64,000 nt of DNA from Candidatus Thiodiazotropha sp. (ex Monitilora ramsayi) (GCA_025655595.1 JAHXIO010000027.1:1-64000), one strand, 5' to 3'; counted from the first letter of the stretch, positions 1 to 8,853 are shown. Notes: generated by a model from the letters alone, not told the origin. Made by a program: numbers and translations.

Positions 1-994
1 GGACCGTCAATTTTGACCAGCCAACGCCATCGAAATGGTCACCGGGATCGACACGGACCATGGGCTTGGTCAGGTGAGGGACACCCTGAGGTGCATACGG
101 CCAGGGCCAGGCGGTGGCAAGCATACCAATCGAACGCATCGCACCGATCTCGTTGTACAGTACCTGGTGAGTATGTCCGTGAATGTTAGTGATGTTCTTG
201 AATGGTTTGACAATCTCATGCACTTCACGCCAATCCCGCACCCAGAAGTTCCATGGGGGGTAATACTCATAAAGCGGGTTATGGCTGAAGATGATCAGCG
301 GCTTATCCTTTGGCCAGTCGGACAGGGCATCGGCCAGCCACATGAGCTGTTTATGCCCCAAACCAGCCCAGGGACCGGCTACCGAACCATCGAGGGTAGC
401 CATATGTCCCATCCGCTCTTTTGCCGTCATCTTCTTGGCCGACCAATAGTCCGGGGCCTGACCGACGGTATTGAGGCCAATGAAACGGATGCCTTTGTGG
501 TCAAATTTCCAGGGGCTCTTGCCGAACCGCTTTTCCCAAAGAGCGCCCATGTCCAGATACCAGTCGTGTTCGCCGGGAATGAAGAGTTGCTTAATATCCA
601 GCTCCTTCAGAAGTTCGGCACCCAGATTCAATTCCAAAGGATCGCCGAGCTGAGCGAGATCGCCACCGAAGATGAGAAAATCTGCAGGTGGATCCATCGC
701 TTTCACTTCTGCAATAGCCCGGATCGTCTTTTCCACAAAGCGTTCATTAAGCTCCCGCGGATAGAGGTGGGTATCGGATATCCAGGCGAACTTGAAGTTG
801 CCACCGGTGTCCGCGTTGGCCATATCGATGGTATTGAGAAGCGGGAAGAAACCGTATGCGGCCACGCCCACCACTGTGCCGGAAAGGAGCGCTTTGTGCA
901 GAAAAATGCGCCGGGTGATATTCAGGGATCTGTCCGGATGCATCCCGGGTTTGCGTAACTCCTTGTCCATTTCATATCGCTCACCTCGATTCAT
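1..994 (-). CDS. Tat-exported metallophosphoesterase (3' end beyond window)
   Basis: Calcineurin-like metallophosphoesterase, expected to hydrolyse phosphoesters in the periplasm. The minus-strand frame is open from ATG 994 to base 1, so the C-terminus is missing. GGAGG lies 5 nt before this ATG; an in-frame ATG at 970 is the alternative. A twin-arginine signal (TRRIFLHK, Arg28-Arg29) precedes a hydrophobic stretch. Metallophosphoesterase motifs appear in order: D74-x-H76, GGD around 110-112, GEHD at 141-144 and GHTH near residue 270. The third motif is normally GNHD, so a metal-ligand Asn is replaced by Glu. Substrate is unknown. It is on the same strand as the following cupredoxin-like gene, but the two need not be an operon. 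Confidence 0.85.
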   Translation of the reverse strand, partial: MNRGERYEMDKELRKPGMHPDRSLNITRRIFLHKALLSGTVVGVAAYGFFPLLNTIDMANADTGGNFKFAWISDTHLYPRELNERFVEKTIRAIAEVKAMDPPADFLIFGGDLAQLGDPLELNLGAELLKELDIKQLFIPGEHDWYLDMGALWEKRFGKSPWKFDHKGIRFIGLNTVGQAPDYWSAKKMTAKERMGHMATLDGSVAGPWAGLGHKQLMWLADALSDWPKDKPLIIFSHNPLYEYYPPWNFWVRDWREVHEIVKPFKNITNIHGHTHQVLYNEIGAMRSIGMLATAWPWPYAPQGVPHLTKPMVRVDPGDHFDGVGWSKLTV

Positions 995-1036
995 ATGCAC
1001 CTCCATTAACTGTTGAACTCATGGATCCTTTATTCG

Positions 1037-1753
1037 CTACCTTTTCAGTTCAATGGTTATCTGCACTGCCTCATTCTCATTGACCGTTACAGATGATTCA
1101 GTAGCTCCCAAGTACTCCTGTTTTGCGACTAGGGTATATTTTCCCGGGGGAACATCACTGATGGTGAACGCACCGTTTTCGTCGACAAGAGTGTAGTAAG
1201 GGCTCTCAGCCACATAGACCCAGGCCAACATCCAACCATGGGCATCGCATTCGACGCGGACCTCTCCTGGCCGCTTCAGCTTCTTTCTTATCACATCACC
1301 TTTGTTGGGCAGGGCAAGGTTAAACGCTGTACGCCTGCCATAAAAACCATGCGTGTTGTGCAGCACGGGATCGGAATTGAGAATGTCTATATCGCCTGGA
1401 CGAATGACTTGTATATGCGGTTCAAAGCGGCAGTCTTTGTTATTAATCTGTGGTGTCTTTGGAGCCTTACCCCACGCCTTGCCTTTCCTCACCTTCTTCA
1501 GATAGACAACAGCATCCTGTACACCATCATCGGACCCGATATGAATCCGTGGTACATCACGTATGCCGCCGCAGACCTCCTTATCCTTAGTCGGGATGAT
1601 TTTCTTTGTAGGGACATGCCCTTGATAGATCACTCTGCCTCCAATGCTGCCGCCATTCGCTACCTCGATCTCCTGGTATGCTGTTACAGCACTTGCATAC
1701 ATCAATAGCGGTATAGCTGCTAACGAATTGAAAACTCTTGATGAGGATCTCAT
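1037..1753 (-). CDS. periplasmic cupredoxin-like protein with carboxypeptidase-regulatory-like domain
   Basis: 238 aa with an N-terminal signal peptide (about residues 1-25, cleavage near ASAVTA-YQE). The middle has HNTHGF followed about 35 residues later by CDAHGWM. This His...Cys-x2-His-x2-Met order is the ligand set of type-1 copper proteins (cupredoxins). The C-terminus (DENGAFTISDVPPGKYTLVA) is a typical carboxypeptidase-regulatory-like beta-sandwich. Related proteins are annotated as MauL-like or plastocyanin-like. Probably a periplasmic copper electron carrier or copper-binding protein; partner unknown. GGAAG precedes the ATG. Confidence 0.75.
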   Translation of the reverse strand: MRSSSRVFNSLAAIPLLMYASAVTAYQEIEVANGGSIGGRVIYQGHVPTKKIIPTKDKEVCGGIRDVPRIHIGSDDGVQDAVVYLKKVRKGKAWGKAPKTPQINNKDCRFEPHIQVIRPGDIDILNSDPVLHNTHGFYGRRTAFNLALPNKGDVIRKKLKRPGEVRVECDAHGWMLAWVYVAESPYYTLVDENGAFTISDVPPGKYTLVAKQEYLGATESSVTVNENEAVQITIELKR

Positions 1754-2112
1754 TGCAACTGCTTCCTTGATATATTGCGGACTGAGAGATTTCTAACGTT
1801 CGCATAATTAAGTGAAGCAATGGACCAAAAGAAAATCCAGTCGACGTTGTAAATAAGATTGATCGATTTCGTAGATTAATGCAGCGCCAAGCGTGTAGGC
1901 ACTTACGTGAAAAATCCGACCCTTACTTAGCGTGCACTGGATTAACATTGGGGGGGATAACCTGATGATCATCCAACATTTACACCACAGTCTTTAAATG
2001 GGAAAATTCCATCCTAAAAAATAAGTCAATGTCTTCTAACTAGGGCCTGTTAAGACTATTGAGATAGCTCTGTTGGAAATAGTATCGGTAGGAGGAATTA
2101 TGGTGAGGGGAA
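1754..2112. other. intergenic, no gene seen
   Basis: About 360 bases between the start of the cupredoxin-like gene and the phosphatase remnant. No convincing ORF, hairpin or RNA gene was recognised. The promoter of the cupredoxin-like gene must lie at its low end. Confidence 0.5.
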
Positions 2113-2356
2113 AGCTTTGATCAACAGATCGGCATGACATCCATGATAGGCTTCCCAGGCGGGTACGGCCCCGGGTCTGGCTTTTTGAATCATACGGATT
2201 GCCTGTTCGGGATCGAGACCTTCAACCAGTGTCAGAAACCCCAGAACGGTAAGTGGCGACCACCCCAACCCGGCGGAGCAGTGAACGTAGGTGCGATGAT
2301 GGATTTTTTGCAGATTCGCGAGGGAGGTGATGGCACCTGGCAAACGACGACAGGTA
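2113..2356 (-). pseudogene. truncated, inactivated copy of dual-specificity phosphatase
   Basis: About 240 bp closely similar to the centre of the intact phosphatase gene at 19558-20178 (shared stretches include YVHC.AGLG, GLDPEQAIRMIQ and ARPGAVPAWEAYHGC). The N-terminal third and the C-terminal tail are absent. In the P-loop HCxxGxxRS the catalytic Arg is Trp here (HCSAGLGWS), which should abolish phosphate binding. An 81-codon frame remains open (2098-2343) but lacks a plausible ribosome-binding site. It is a decayed partial duplicate. Confidence 0.8.
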
Positions 2357-2401
2357 ACTTCAGAATAAGCAGGGATTCATTACTGAAGACATGAACACAG
2401 C

Positions 2402-4006
2402 CTAACTACCGCCGGATCTGCGAAACTGCTGCGGATCGATCCCGTGTTTCTTCAGTTTCTGGTGCACAGCGCGTGGGCTTATACCCATCTGACGCGCAAC
2501 CGCGCTGACATTTCCGCGCAGGTTCTCAAGCGCCATGCATATGAGCTGCTTTTCGGTGCGCATCGCGGCCTGCTTTGTGAGGTCCTTCAGTTTTACCACA
2601 CTGGCCGATTCACCTCTTCGACCCATTTGCGAAGTCTCGCCGTCGAGTGATAGTGATTCGATCACCGGGCCGCGCGAAAACAGATAGCTGCGTTCGAGCA
2701 CGTTTTCAAGCTCACGAACATTACCTGGCCACGTGTAGCTCATCATTTGATGCCAGGCGCGTTCGCCAAGTATCTTTCGTGTACCGCCATACCGAGAAGC
2801 AAGACGTCGCAGATAGTTCTGTGTCAAAGCATTGAGGTCGTCGCGTCGCTCGCGCAGCGGCGGGATCATGATCGGTACGACATTCAGACGGTAATAGAGA
2901 TCGCGCCGAAACTCATTGGCTGACACACACTCTTCAATCCGACGGCTGGAGGCGGCCAGGATACGCACATCCGCATGCATGGTGTGGTGCCCGCCGACGC
3001 GTTCGAACTCATTTTCCTGTAGTACTCTCAGTAGCTTGGCCTGGGCCGAGATCGGCAGACAGTCGATCTCGTCGAGGAAAAGGGTGCCGCCTTCGGCACG
3101 CTCGAAAAAGCCGTGATGTACGTTATAGGCGCTGGTAAAAGCGCCTTTCTCATGACCGAAAAGCGCATTCTCGACCAGATCCTGCGGAATCGCACCACAG
3201 TTTACCGCAATAAACTCCTCATCACGGCGATCGCTCAGCGCATGCACCAACCGTGCGACGACTTCTTTGCCTACACCGGTCTCACCGCTGATCAATACTG
3301 TCGCCAAGGTCGGCGCAACCAGTTCCGCGGCCTCAATTGCACGCAGCATCGCCGGGCTTTCAGCGACGATCTTTGACCGTTCGGTGTCGTCCGCAGACTG
3401 ATTCCCGCGAGTCACGCACCAGGCCTGCTCTTCATCGGTCGTCGTCTTCACGCAGCGCGCACCGCCGGCCGACCGGCTGACCAATACGCCCTGTTCGTAG
3501 TGATATTCGTCGCCTTCCTGATCTGCCGATTTGACGGGATCGATATGAATACAAACCTCGCAATGCGTATCCCCGACCGCGATACGGCGGCGCAAATCGA
3601 TTTTCGCATAACCAAAATTACGCGCGGCTATGCCACCGAATACGCTCGATGTCATTCGGCATAGCTCAGGCGCCTCGCGCACCTTGTCGCCGAAGGGGCA
3701 TCTTGAATTGACCACGCGGATCATGCCCGGATCGCTCGACGCACGCGAGAAGTTACCGCCAATCTGATTTTTTATGCTAAGAATGATGTCGGCATATTGA
3801 TCAAGATCGATCGGCCCCTGCAGGTTGAGCTGCTCGCGACAGACGCGTTCGAAGCAGGGTCCGGCGGTCAATCCGATCGACTCGACAAAGCCGACGCTGG
3901 ACTCGCACTCGGCACAGCCCAACTGGCCTGCTGTGCGCAGGCTCTGGGTAACGAAAGTCTGCAAAAAGCTGATCGGATCCAGCGATGGTACGGTCGGTTT
4001 GGGCAT
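2402..4006 (-). CDS. sigma-54-dependent transcriptional activator with Cys-containing sensory N-domain
   Basis: 534 aa from ATG 4006, which has GAGG 8 nt upstream. The frame also continues upstream to TTG 4117 with less typical sequence, so the start is not certain. The N-terminal domain (about 20-180) contains CPFG and 'SSVFGGIAARNFGYAKIDL', resembling methanogen-output-domain (MetOD1-like) sensory domains; this match is from memory. The AAA+ domain has Walker A GETGVGKE, a GAFTSA loop (consensus GAFTGA) and Walker B GGTLFLDEI. A Fis-type helix-turn-helix ends the protein (NVSAVARQMGISPRAVHQKL). It should activate sigma-54 promoters, possibly those of the MerC/FmdB/carbonic-anhydrase genes immediately upstream. 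Confidence 0.88.
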   Translation of the reverse strand: MPKPTVPSLDPISFLQTFVTQSLRTAGQLGCAECESSVGFVESIGLTAGPCFERVCREQLNLQGPIDLDQYADIILSIKNQIGGNFSRASSDPGMIRVVNSRCPFGDKVREAPELCRMTSSVFGGIAARNFGYAKIDLRRRIAVGDTHCEVCIHIDPVKSADQEGDEYHYEQGVLVSRSAGGARCVKTTTDEEQAWCVTRGNQSADDTERSKIVAESPAMLRAIEAAELVAPTLATVLISGETGVGKEVVARLVHALSDRRDEEFIAVNCGAIPQDLVENALFGHEKGAFTSAYNVHHGFFERAEGGTLFLDEIDCLPISAQAKLLRVLQENEFERVGGHHTMHADVRILAASSRRIEECVSANEFRRDLYYRLNVVPIMIPPLRERRDDLNALTQNYLRRLASRYGGTRKILGERAWHQMMSYTWPGNVRELENVLERSYLFSRGPVIESLSLDGETSQMGRRGESASVVKLKDLTKQAAMRTEKQLICMALENLRGNVSAVARQMGISPRAVHQKLKKHGIDPQQFRRSGGS

Positions 4007-4121
4007 ATCGATAGCCTCGTTGACGCAGTACATGTGCCGCTGCACGAGCCGCTCCCGTCCAATGGCGAAAGTGCGAAGCGGAAACTGCTGTCGTCCCTGA
4101 ACCGATTTTTTAAACAAAGCT

Positions 4122-4544
4122 TCAGTCGATCATGCAATCCTGCCCGCCGCAGTGTCGACAGTTACGGCAGAAGAAAGCATTGTATAAATGCGCAATGACC
4201 AGCGTGCCACCACCCAGCACAGTCGCGGCGACCTCGGCTGATTCACTCAACATGCCTTCTGGCGCGGTCACGCCGAGCGAGATCAGACCAAAGCCCACAA
4301 TCGCGGTTATGATGATCTGCCAGCGACCGTGACGCTGGTAGCCAGGCCAAAAGGCCAACAGTCCCAACGCGAGAATCGCCAATGCAAAGGCAGCGTGGGT
4401 CTGTTTCTCGACCACCTCGAGAACCGGCAGAAATACCACCAACAAGGGTGTTGCCAGACAGTGCAGTACACACAGGGTCGACGTGCTGATACCGGCCACA
4501 TCCCAAGGCTGTCTTTGTATCAGGTTAAAATTGAGTATAGTCAT
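4122..4544 (-). CDS. MerC-family membrane protein
   Basis: 140 aa with four predicted membrane segments. The first helix carries a CVLHC pair, as in MerC-type mercury/metal transport proteins, and the C-terminal tail is Cys-rich (CRNCRHCGGQDC). A strong GGAG ribosome-binding site precedes the ATG. It lies between the sigma-54 activator and the FmdB-like gene on the same strand. MerC proteins move Hg(II) across the inner membrane, but many MerC-domain proteins outside mer operons have unknown substrates, and no other mer gene is nearby. The extra Cys tail could bind metal. Confidence 0.75.
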   Translation of the reverse strand: MTILNFNLIQRQPWDVAGISTSTLCVLHCLATPLLVVFLPVLEVVEKQTHAAFALAILALGLLAFWPGYQRHGRWQIIITAIVGFGLISLGVTAPEGMLSESAEVAATVLGGGTLVIAHLYNAFFCRNCRHCGGQDCMID

Positions 4545-4622
4545 AAAAGTTCTCCTCGGAGCTCTTATCTTTCAGACATTGCGAGAGCGCGCACGTGTCA
4601 CACAAGCAGTCTGGGGGGACGC

Positions 4623-4838
4623 TCATGGACAGCAACGACAGCCTCTGCCGCACACCGGGATGGATTTGGCAGCCAGCTCCCGCCCCCGGGCCATGGTTCC
4701 ATGTACCGCCGGTGCCGACAGGATCATGCGCACGGCCGGCCCACCGCAACGTGGACAGGGTGGAGCCACGGCCGCGATCGCCTGCCGAGCTTCAAATCGG
4801 TCATGACAAGCTTGGCATTGATAGTCGTAATAAGGCAT
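4623..4838 (-). CDS. FmdB-family zinc-ribbon protein
   Basis: 71 aa. It starts MPYYDYQC-x2-C and continues with CPRC, the classic FmdB/CxxC_CXXC zinc ribbon (first pair about residues 8-11, second pair about 28-31). The C-terminus has further cysteines (VCGRGCRCC). AAGGAG precedes the ATG. FmdB-like proteins are small putative regulators or chaperones found beside amidase, formamidase and related one-carbon genes. Here it sits directly downstream of a carbonic anhydrase/COS-hydrolase-like gene, so a role in that module is likely but unproven. Confidence 0.8.
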   Translation of the reverse strand: MPYYDYQCQACHDRFEARQAIAAVAPPCPRCGGPAVRMILSAPAVHGTMARGRELAAKSIPVCGRGCRCCP

Positions 4839-4870
4839 TGCAGCATCTCCTTGTAGCTAACGGCATCACG

Positions 4871-4901
4871 CCCGGTCCGGTCAGCGAGTGACCGGACCGG
4901 G
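4871..4901 (-). terminator. perfect 13-bp hairpin between carbonic anhydrase and fmdB-like genes
   Basis: Stem CCCGGTCCGGTCA / TGACCGGACCGGG with a 5-nt loop, immediately after the carbonic anhydrase stop codon. There is no clear U-run after it on the minus strand, so it may be an attenuator or mRNA-stabilising hairpin rather than a strict intrinsic terminator. Confidence 0.6.
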
Positions 4902-4915
4902 TGATAGCCAGAAGT

Positions 4916-5569
4916 TCAGCTCCAGCGTGGCGGCTGCGGACCCTTTACACCCATGGTCCCCGTTGAATATTGCGTTCTGGCACGGACATCATCGTTCGTA
5001 GTCGGTGCGCGTAAACGGCGGAACTCAGTTTCCCAGATCCAGCCGCTGATCACGATGTCATCCGGGATCAGTGGATGGTTCTTGATATAATCGACCGTCT
5101 TCATGCAAGTCTCGTCAACGTCATCCATCATGCCGATCCACTTGCCGAATGCACCGGCGCCGAGGCTCATTTCCGGCAATGACGGGTCGATCGGTACTTT
5201 GTCGACATCGATACCCTTTGCCTCCAACGCAGCGACGAGATCACTTCCATTCGCGGACAACATGCCGCAACCCGTGTGCTGTAACACCACAATCTCTTTG
5301 GTACCGAAGAAGTTGATCGTGAGCATTGCCGAGCGAATCGCATCATCTGTGACGATCCCGCCAGCGTTCCGGAACAGGTGGGCATCACCACCGCCGACCG
5401 GTGAATCGGCGCTGATACCGAGCGCTTCGTCGACCGGCAGGCGTTCATCCATGCAGGCGAGCACCCACAAGCGACGCATGTTGGGCCCTTCTGCACCATA
5501 TTGGCGACGGATCTCCCACTTCGTGTACTCCTCGACGCGCGCGGTAAGCTGGTCTTTTAGTGTGGTCAT
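4916..5569 (-). CDS. beta-class carbonic anhydrase, clade D type (carbonyl sulfide hydrolase-like)
   Basis: 217 aa. Zinc ligands are visible: C39-x-D41-x-R43 (ACMDERL) and H98-x2-C101 (QHTGCG). The short length, the DAHLFRNAGG motif and the long C-terminal region match clade D beta-carbonic anhydrases, which include carbonyl sulfide hydrolase of thiobacilli and archaeal CS2 hydrolase. Possible reactions are CO2 hydration or COS + H2O to H2S + CO2; the sequence alone does not settle which. GAGGAG precedes the ATG. Downstream come the FmdB-like and MerC-like genes and the sigma-54 activator on the same strand, suggesting a co-regulated unit. Confidence 0.8.
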   Translation of the reverse strand: MTTLKDQLTARVEEYTKWEIRRQYGAEGPNMRRLWVLACMDERLPVDEALGISADSPVGGGDAHLFRNAGGIVTDDAIRSAMLTINFFGTKEIVVLQHTGCGMLSANGSDLVAALEAKGIDVDKVPIDPSLPEMSLGAGAFGKWIGMMDDVDETCMKTVDYIKNHPLIPDDIVISGWIWETEFRRLRAPTTNDDVRARTQYSTGTMGVKGPQPPRWS

Positions 5570-5998
5570 TACTGAGTCCTCCTCACTAAAGTATTAAACG
5601 CCGGGCTGACAGATTGAGTCCCCGGTCTTGGAGGTTAAGCTGCATTAGCTATGCCATACATTACTTTCGCAATAAATACAGTATCTTACGCTTGATATTA
5701 AGGGGGAATTAAGGATACGCTTTTTCACGCATTTTGCCGTGATCAGCGCTAACCTATTGATCTATAGTGATCTTTTGTAGTGCGTACTTCCACTTCCCGG
5801 TGTGAAGTAAAAGTTCGCACGACAGGACGTGTCATTAACCGGGAAGGTCACAGTGGTAATGCAAGTGAGGTTGACATCAGCAGGTGAAATACCACGGTTT
5901 TCTTTAACTATTGCTGTATCCATCGCAAATAGACCGTGGCCTGTCCCCACTATGCCACCACTAAGTTAATAAATACAAGTAGGCACCTTTTGGTAACC
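5570..5998. other. intergenic with one degenerate REP copy
   Basis: Holds the upstream region of the carbonic anhydrase gene. A degenerate copy of the GTGGTCTGTCCCC repeat is at about 5933-5949 (ACCGTGGCCTGTCCCC). A 62-codon minus-strand frame (5762-5950) has no recognisable homology and no ribosome-binding site. Confidence 0.5.
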
Positions 5999-6372
5999 AT
6001 GAAAAAACATCAAGCGGATACTTCTAAAGGTAGTTGCGACTCAGACAGTTGCGGAGTGCGTGATGCAATACTGATTATTGGTGGGACGTGGAAAAGCATG
6101 ATCATGCATGCATTGGGACAGCATGTATTTATCCGGTGTAACCGGCGTAAATCGATGATCCCTACGATTTCACAGCAGATGCTTACGCAAAACAATTGCG
6201 GGAATTGGAAAGAGATGGCCTTATTAGCCGAAAGATTTATCCTGAAATACCACCTCGTGTTGAATATTCCATTACTGAGATGGGCTTGAGCATCGGCCCC
6301 ACATACAAGGCCATTCATCAATGGCAACAAAAAAATGTAAAAGAGATTGAAAAAAAACTGCGAAGAATATGA
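5999..6372 (+). pseudogene. frameshifted HxlR-family transcriptional regulator
   Basis: The first frame reads MKKHQADTSKGSCDSDSCGVRDAILIIGG.WKS...IPTISQQMLTQ, the N-terminal half of an HxlR winged helix with its conserved Cys. At about 6188-6196 (ACGCAAAACAATTGCGG) the homology moves to another frame, which continues QLRELERDGLISRKIYPEIP, PRVEYSITEMG and so on to TGA 6372. Together they make a normal-length HxlR protein, so one indel separates the halves. HxlR proteins are MarR-like repressors responding to electrophiles or aldehydes. Confidence 0.8.
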
Positions 6373-6413
6373 TGCGCATTCCCAGTAGAAGTGACTTACT
6401 CCGTTAAGCAAGA

Positions 6414-6821
6414 TTATTTAGGTAAGTGATCAATAATAAAATTCAGTATGTAATAGAGTCCTCCTCCGAAGCAAAGCATCATAAACAGATATGAAAGATC
6501 CAAGCACCACTCAACAAATGTGTCGTTTGTATTTACCCAGCAAATATCAGTGGTTTTTCCCCATGCCAATTTCACCCACTTTGCTGAAAAATAATAGTAT
6601 AGAACCCCTAAACCTATAGATATAGCCAATAGATTCCACCCAAAATAAACATCAGGCGTAAGAGCGTCAGCTACTGTCATTGTGCCGGTGATATTTACTA
6701 TATCCTTCAAAAACAAAATAGGTAGGACAAGTGCCGCAGTTGAAAGGCTTGTAACTAAAGCGACTCCTTTTTGGTACCTATCATTGACATCCATTTTCGA
6801 TTTATCTGGTACATCACACAT
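6414..6821 (-). CDS. hypothetical membrane protein, three TM segments
   Basis: 135 aa, not recognised. Hydrophobic segments lie at about 20-40, 60-80 and 105-128, with a short polar N-terminus. AAGGAGG lies 5 nt before the ATG, so translation is well supported. A decayed GGGTCAGAGTAAA-type palindrome lies upstream at about 6868-6892. No neighbour gives a functional clue. Confidence 0.65.
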   Translation of the reverse strand: MCDVPDKSKMDVNDRYQKGVALVTSLSTAALVLPILFLKDIVNITGTMTVADALTPDVYFGWNLLAISIGLGVLYYYFSAKWVKLAWGKTTDICWVNTNDTFVEWCLDLSYLFMMLCFGGGLYYILNFIIDHLPK

Positions 6822-6899
6822 CTATTCCTCCTTAAATGCCTAACTCCCGGTCTCAGTTGCATCAGTGGGTTCAGAGTAAATTTACTCTATGTGAGCATC

Positions 6900-7685
6900 T
6901 TAGGCTGATGGCACTAAAGACCGATAGGCATGCCAGCTTGCGTGCCCCATCAGAGGTAAGGCAACAATCAATCCAATGTAATAGGTAATCAGTCCCAGGC
7001 CCGTAATCAGTACGATGAGAAACGCCCACAGCATCATGGCGGGTATATTTTTCAACACCGACTTAATGCTAAGACGAATCGCGGTGAATCCATCGATCTT
7101 ACGGTCGATCAGTATAGGTACGGTTATCACGGAGATCATATAGGCACACCAGGCGAAGAAAAAACCGACGACAACACTCGCCATAGCAAACGTTCTACCC
7201 TTTTCCGATAAAAATACGTTGACGAAGAAGTTGTCTAGTGGTGGAGAAATCCCTTCGTAGAGCAGGGAAAAAAGCACGTAATTTGAGGCTATCCAGAGCT
7301 GCATCATGATGATAAATCCTGCGCTGATCATGCTGATCTGAGTATGATTTTTCTTCCAAGCCTCCAGTGCATTACAGGTTTTGAGCGTTTCTCCCCTTTC
7401 CAGATGCGCACTCATTTGATAAAGCCCAATACCTAAGAATGGAGCAATCAGAAAAAATCCGGCAACGAGAAACGGCAAGAGAAACATACTGTCTGTTACC
7501 AGTAAAACAAACGTCAATAGGCCGCTGATCAGTACGATACCCGCACCATACATAAGGCTGTACCGTCCTGCATCTCGCATATCCTTCCAACCTTTATTCA
7601 GCCATTCGAAAGGTTTGGTAAGCTCGATTTTATTGACAACGAGTTCAGGCCATAGGGTACTTCCGGTATACGCTGTGGTCTCCAT
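6900..7685 (-). CDS. DUF2189-family integral membrane protein
   Basis: 261 aa from ATG 7685, which has AGAGGA at good spacing; a TTG two codons earlier is less likely. About six hydrophobic segments follow the opening INKGW-like motif (PFEWLNKGWKDM). This layout, with ILIDRKIDGFTAI.LSIK near the C-terminal third, is typical of DUF2189 proteins, often found near cytochrome oxidase genes. Function is unknown. No oxidase gene is near, though SCO and cytochrome genes lie 8 kb away. Confidence 0.75.
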   Translation of the reverse strand: METTAYTGSTLWPELVVNKIELTKPFEWLNKGWKDMRDAGRYSLMYGAGIVLISGLLTFVLLVTDSMFLLPFLVAGFFLIAPFLGIGLYQMSAHLERGETLKTCNALEAWKKNHTQISMISAGFIIMMQLWIASNYVLFSLLYEGISPPLDNFFVNVFLSEKGRTFAMASVVVGFFFAWCAYMISVITVPILIDRKIDGFTAIRLSIKSVLKNIPAMMLWAFLIVLITGLGLITYYIGLIVALPLMGHASWHAYRSLVPSA

Positions 7686-7946
7686 CTTCAATCCTCTTAT
7701 TGAAAAGACGTTTTGGCTAATACTTGATTTGAGGTCAGACGTTTACGAAAAGCGCTTACGTTGGGTGTTTATTCTGAATAATTGTCTAACTCAGTATCGA
7801 TTGGCCGGTTTGAAACAAAGAATTATTTTCATCAGTCGTTAATCCAGTTTAGCTAGCTGAGTGAAGATGGCGCTCTTTTTACCCGGATAAATTACAAGGT
7901 TTAACTCACTCGATCTCTGCTCTCGGTGGAAGGGGTCACCATTGAT

Positions 7947-8753
7947 TTATTTCGGAAACAGCAAGGTGATCGCGAGTTTGATGCCCCAGTCTTCGGGACC
8001 AGCGCCGTCCGGGCTATCAAGCCAATAGCGCACACCGCCACGCAACTGCACCAGCTGCCCTCCTACCTCGGTCACTTTACCGACGACCAGATTGAGCGGG
8101 GCCGACCATTTCTTGGTCTCCCAGTCGTAGGTGCTCTCGGTCTGCAATGTCACACTCACTGCCGACGGCGTGGTGTAGGTAAGAAATGGCTGGATAAAAC
8201 TGCGGTCGTAATCGTCACGATCGTCATCACCGGCAAATGACCAGACATGGTTGGCTAGCATGCCGTAGGTCCAGGGACCCTGCTGGCGTAAAGCCACGGC
8301 AGTCGGTCCCAGTCCCCACTTTTCGCTACCGAGTGAGTCTTTACTCGCAGTCGGCAACAAAGCGATGGCGCCGGCTCCCCAGATCCAGCCCCCAGATGTC
8401 AGCGCCTCGGGTGAGAAGAACAAACTTACCTGCAGATCGCCGAGACCGGATTCATCGTCGATTCCCGGGGCGATGTCATCCAGTTTGATAAACGGGATAA
8501 TGGTCCGGGTTATCAGATTCCAATCCTCATTCAGCGAGAACGGCACTACCGGCTTTGTCACCAACAGGGTACGGTCTCCATCCCGATCAGGTCCGAGATT
8601 GCTGTCGAATTCGACATCAATCGGTACACTGATCAGTGACGCAACCGGGTTCGCAAGCTGCTTGGCTAAATCCTCGCTCTGATCGGCCAGAGAGAAACCA
8701 GGCATGAGTGCAATCCCAAAGACGACATACTTTTGCATTGAGGAGATCTTCAT
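7947..8753 (-). CDS. predicted outer-membrane beta-barrel (transporter/porin-like) protein
   Basis: About 268 aa from ATG 8753 (MKISSMQKYVVFGIALMPGF), which gives a proper signal peptide cleaved after FSLA. The frame also opens earlier at TTG 8828. The mature part has alternating beta-strand pattern (VTLQTESTYDWE, AITLLFPK with terminal aromatic-poor end), Asp-rich loops and motifs like LLPTAS and GLGPTAVAL found in phenol-degradation MetA-type and other transporter-annotated outer-membrane proteins. Substrate unknown. It neighbours the alkylsulfatase remnant and may once have been functionally linked to it. Confidence 0.65.
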   Translation of the reverse strand: MKISSMQKYVVFGIALMPGFSLADQSEDLAKQLANPVASLISVPIDVEFDSNLGPDRDGDRTLLVTKPVVPFSLNEDWNLITRTIIPFIKLDDIAPGIDDESGLGDLQVSLFFSPEALTSGGWIWGAGAIALLPTASKDSLGSEKWGLGPTAVALRQQGPWTYGMLANHVWSFAGDDDRDDYDRSFIQPFLTYTTPSAVSVTLQTESTYDWETKKWSAPLNLVVGKVTEVGGQLVQLRGGVRYWLDSPDGAGPEDWGIKLAITLLFPK

Positions 8754-8853
8754 AAATGCAAAGTCCACAGAAACGGTGATAAAGACATATACCTTCCACA
8801 GAAAGTTTACAACAGGGAATACCCCCAATCAGCGGCCACCATCCTATTTACAA

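Noticed and set aside
35-958. 307-codon plus-strand frame over the metallophosphoesterase
   Set aside because: It is the antisense of a clear minus-strand metallophosphoesterase with Tat signal and all metal motifs; no homology or ribosome-binding site of its own.
4122-4544. mer operon for mercury resistance
   Set aside because: Only a MerC-like gene is present; no merR, merT, merP or merA nearby.
5762-5950. 62-codon minus-strand frame
   Set aside because: No ribosome-binding site, and it starts in a degenerate REP unit. Possibly a decayed gene but nothing recognisable.
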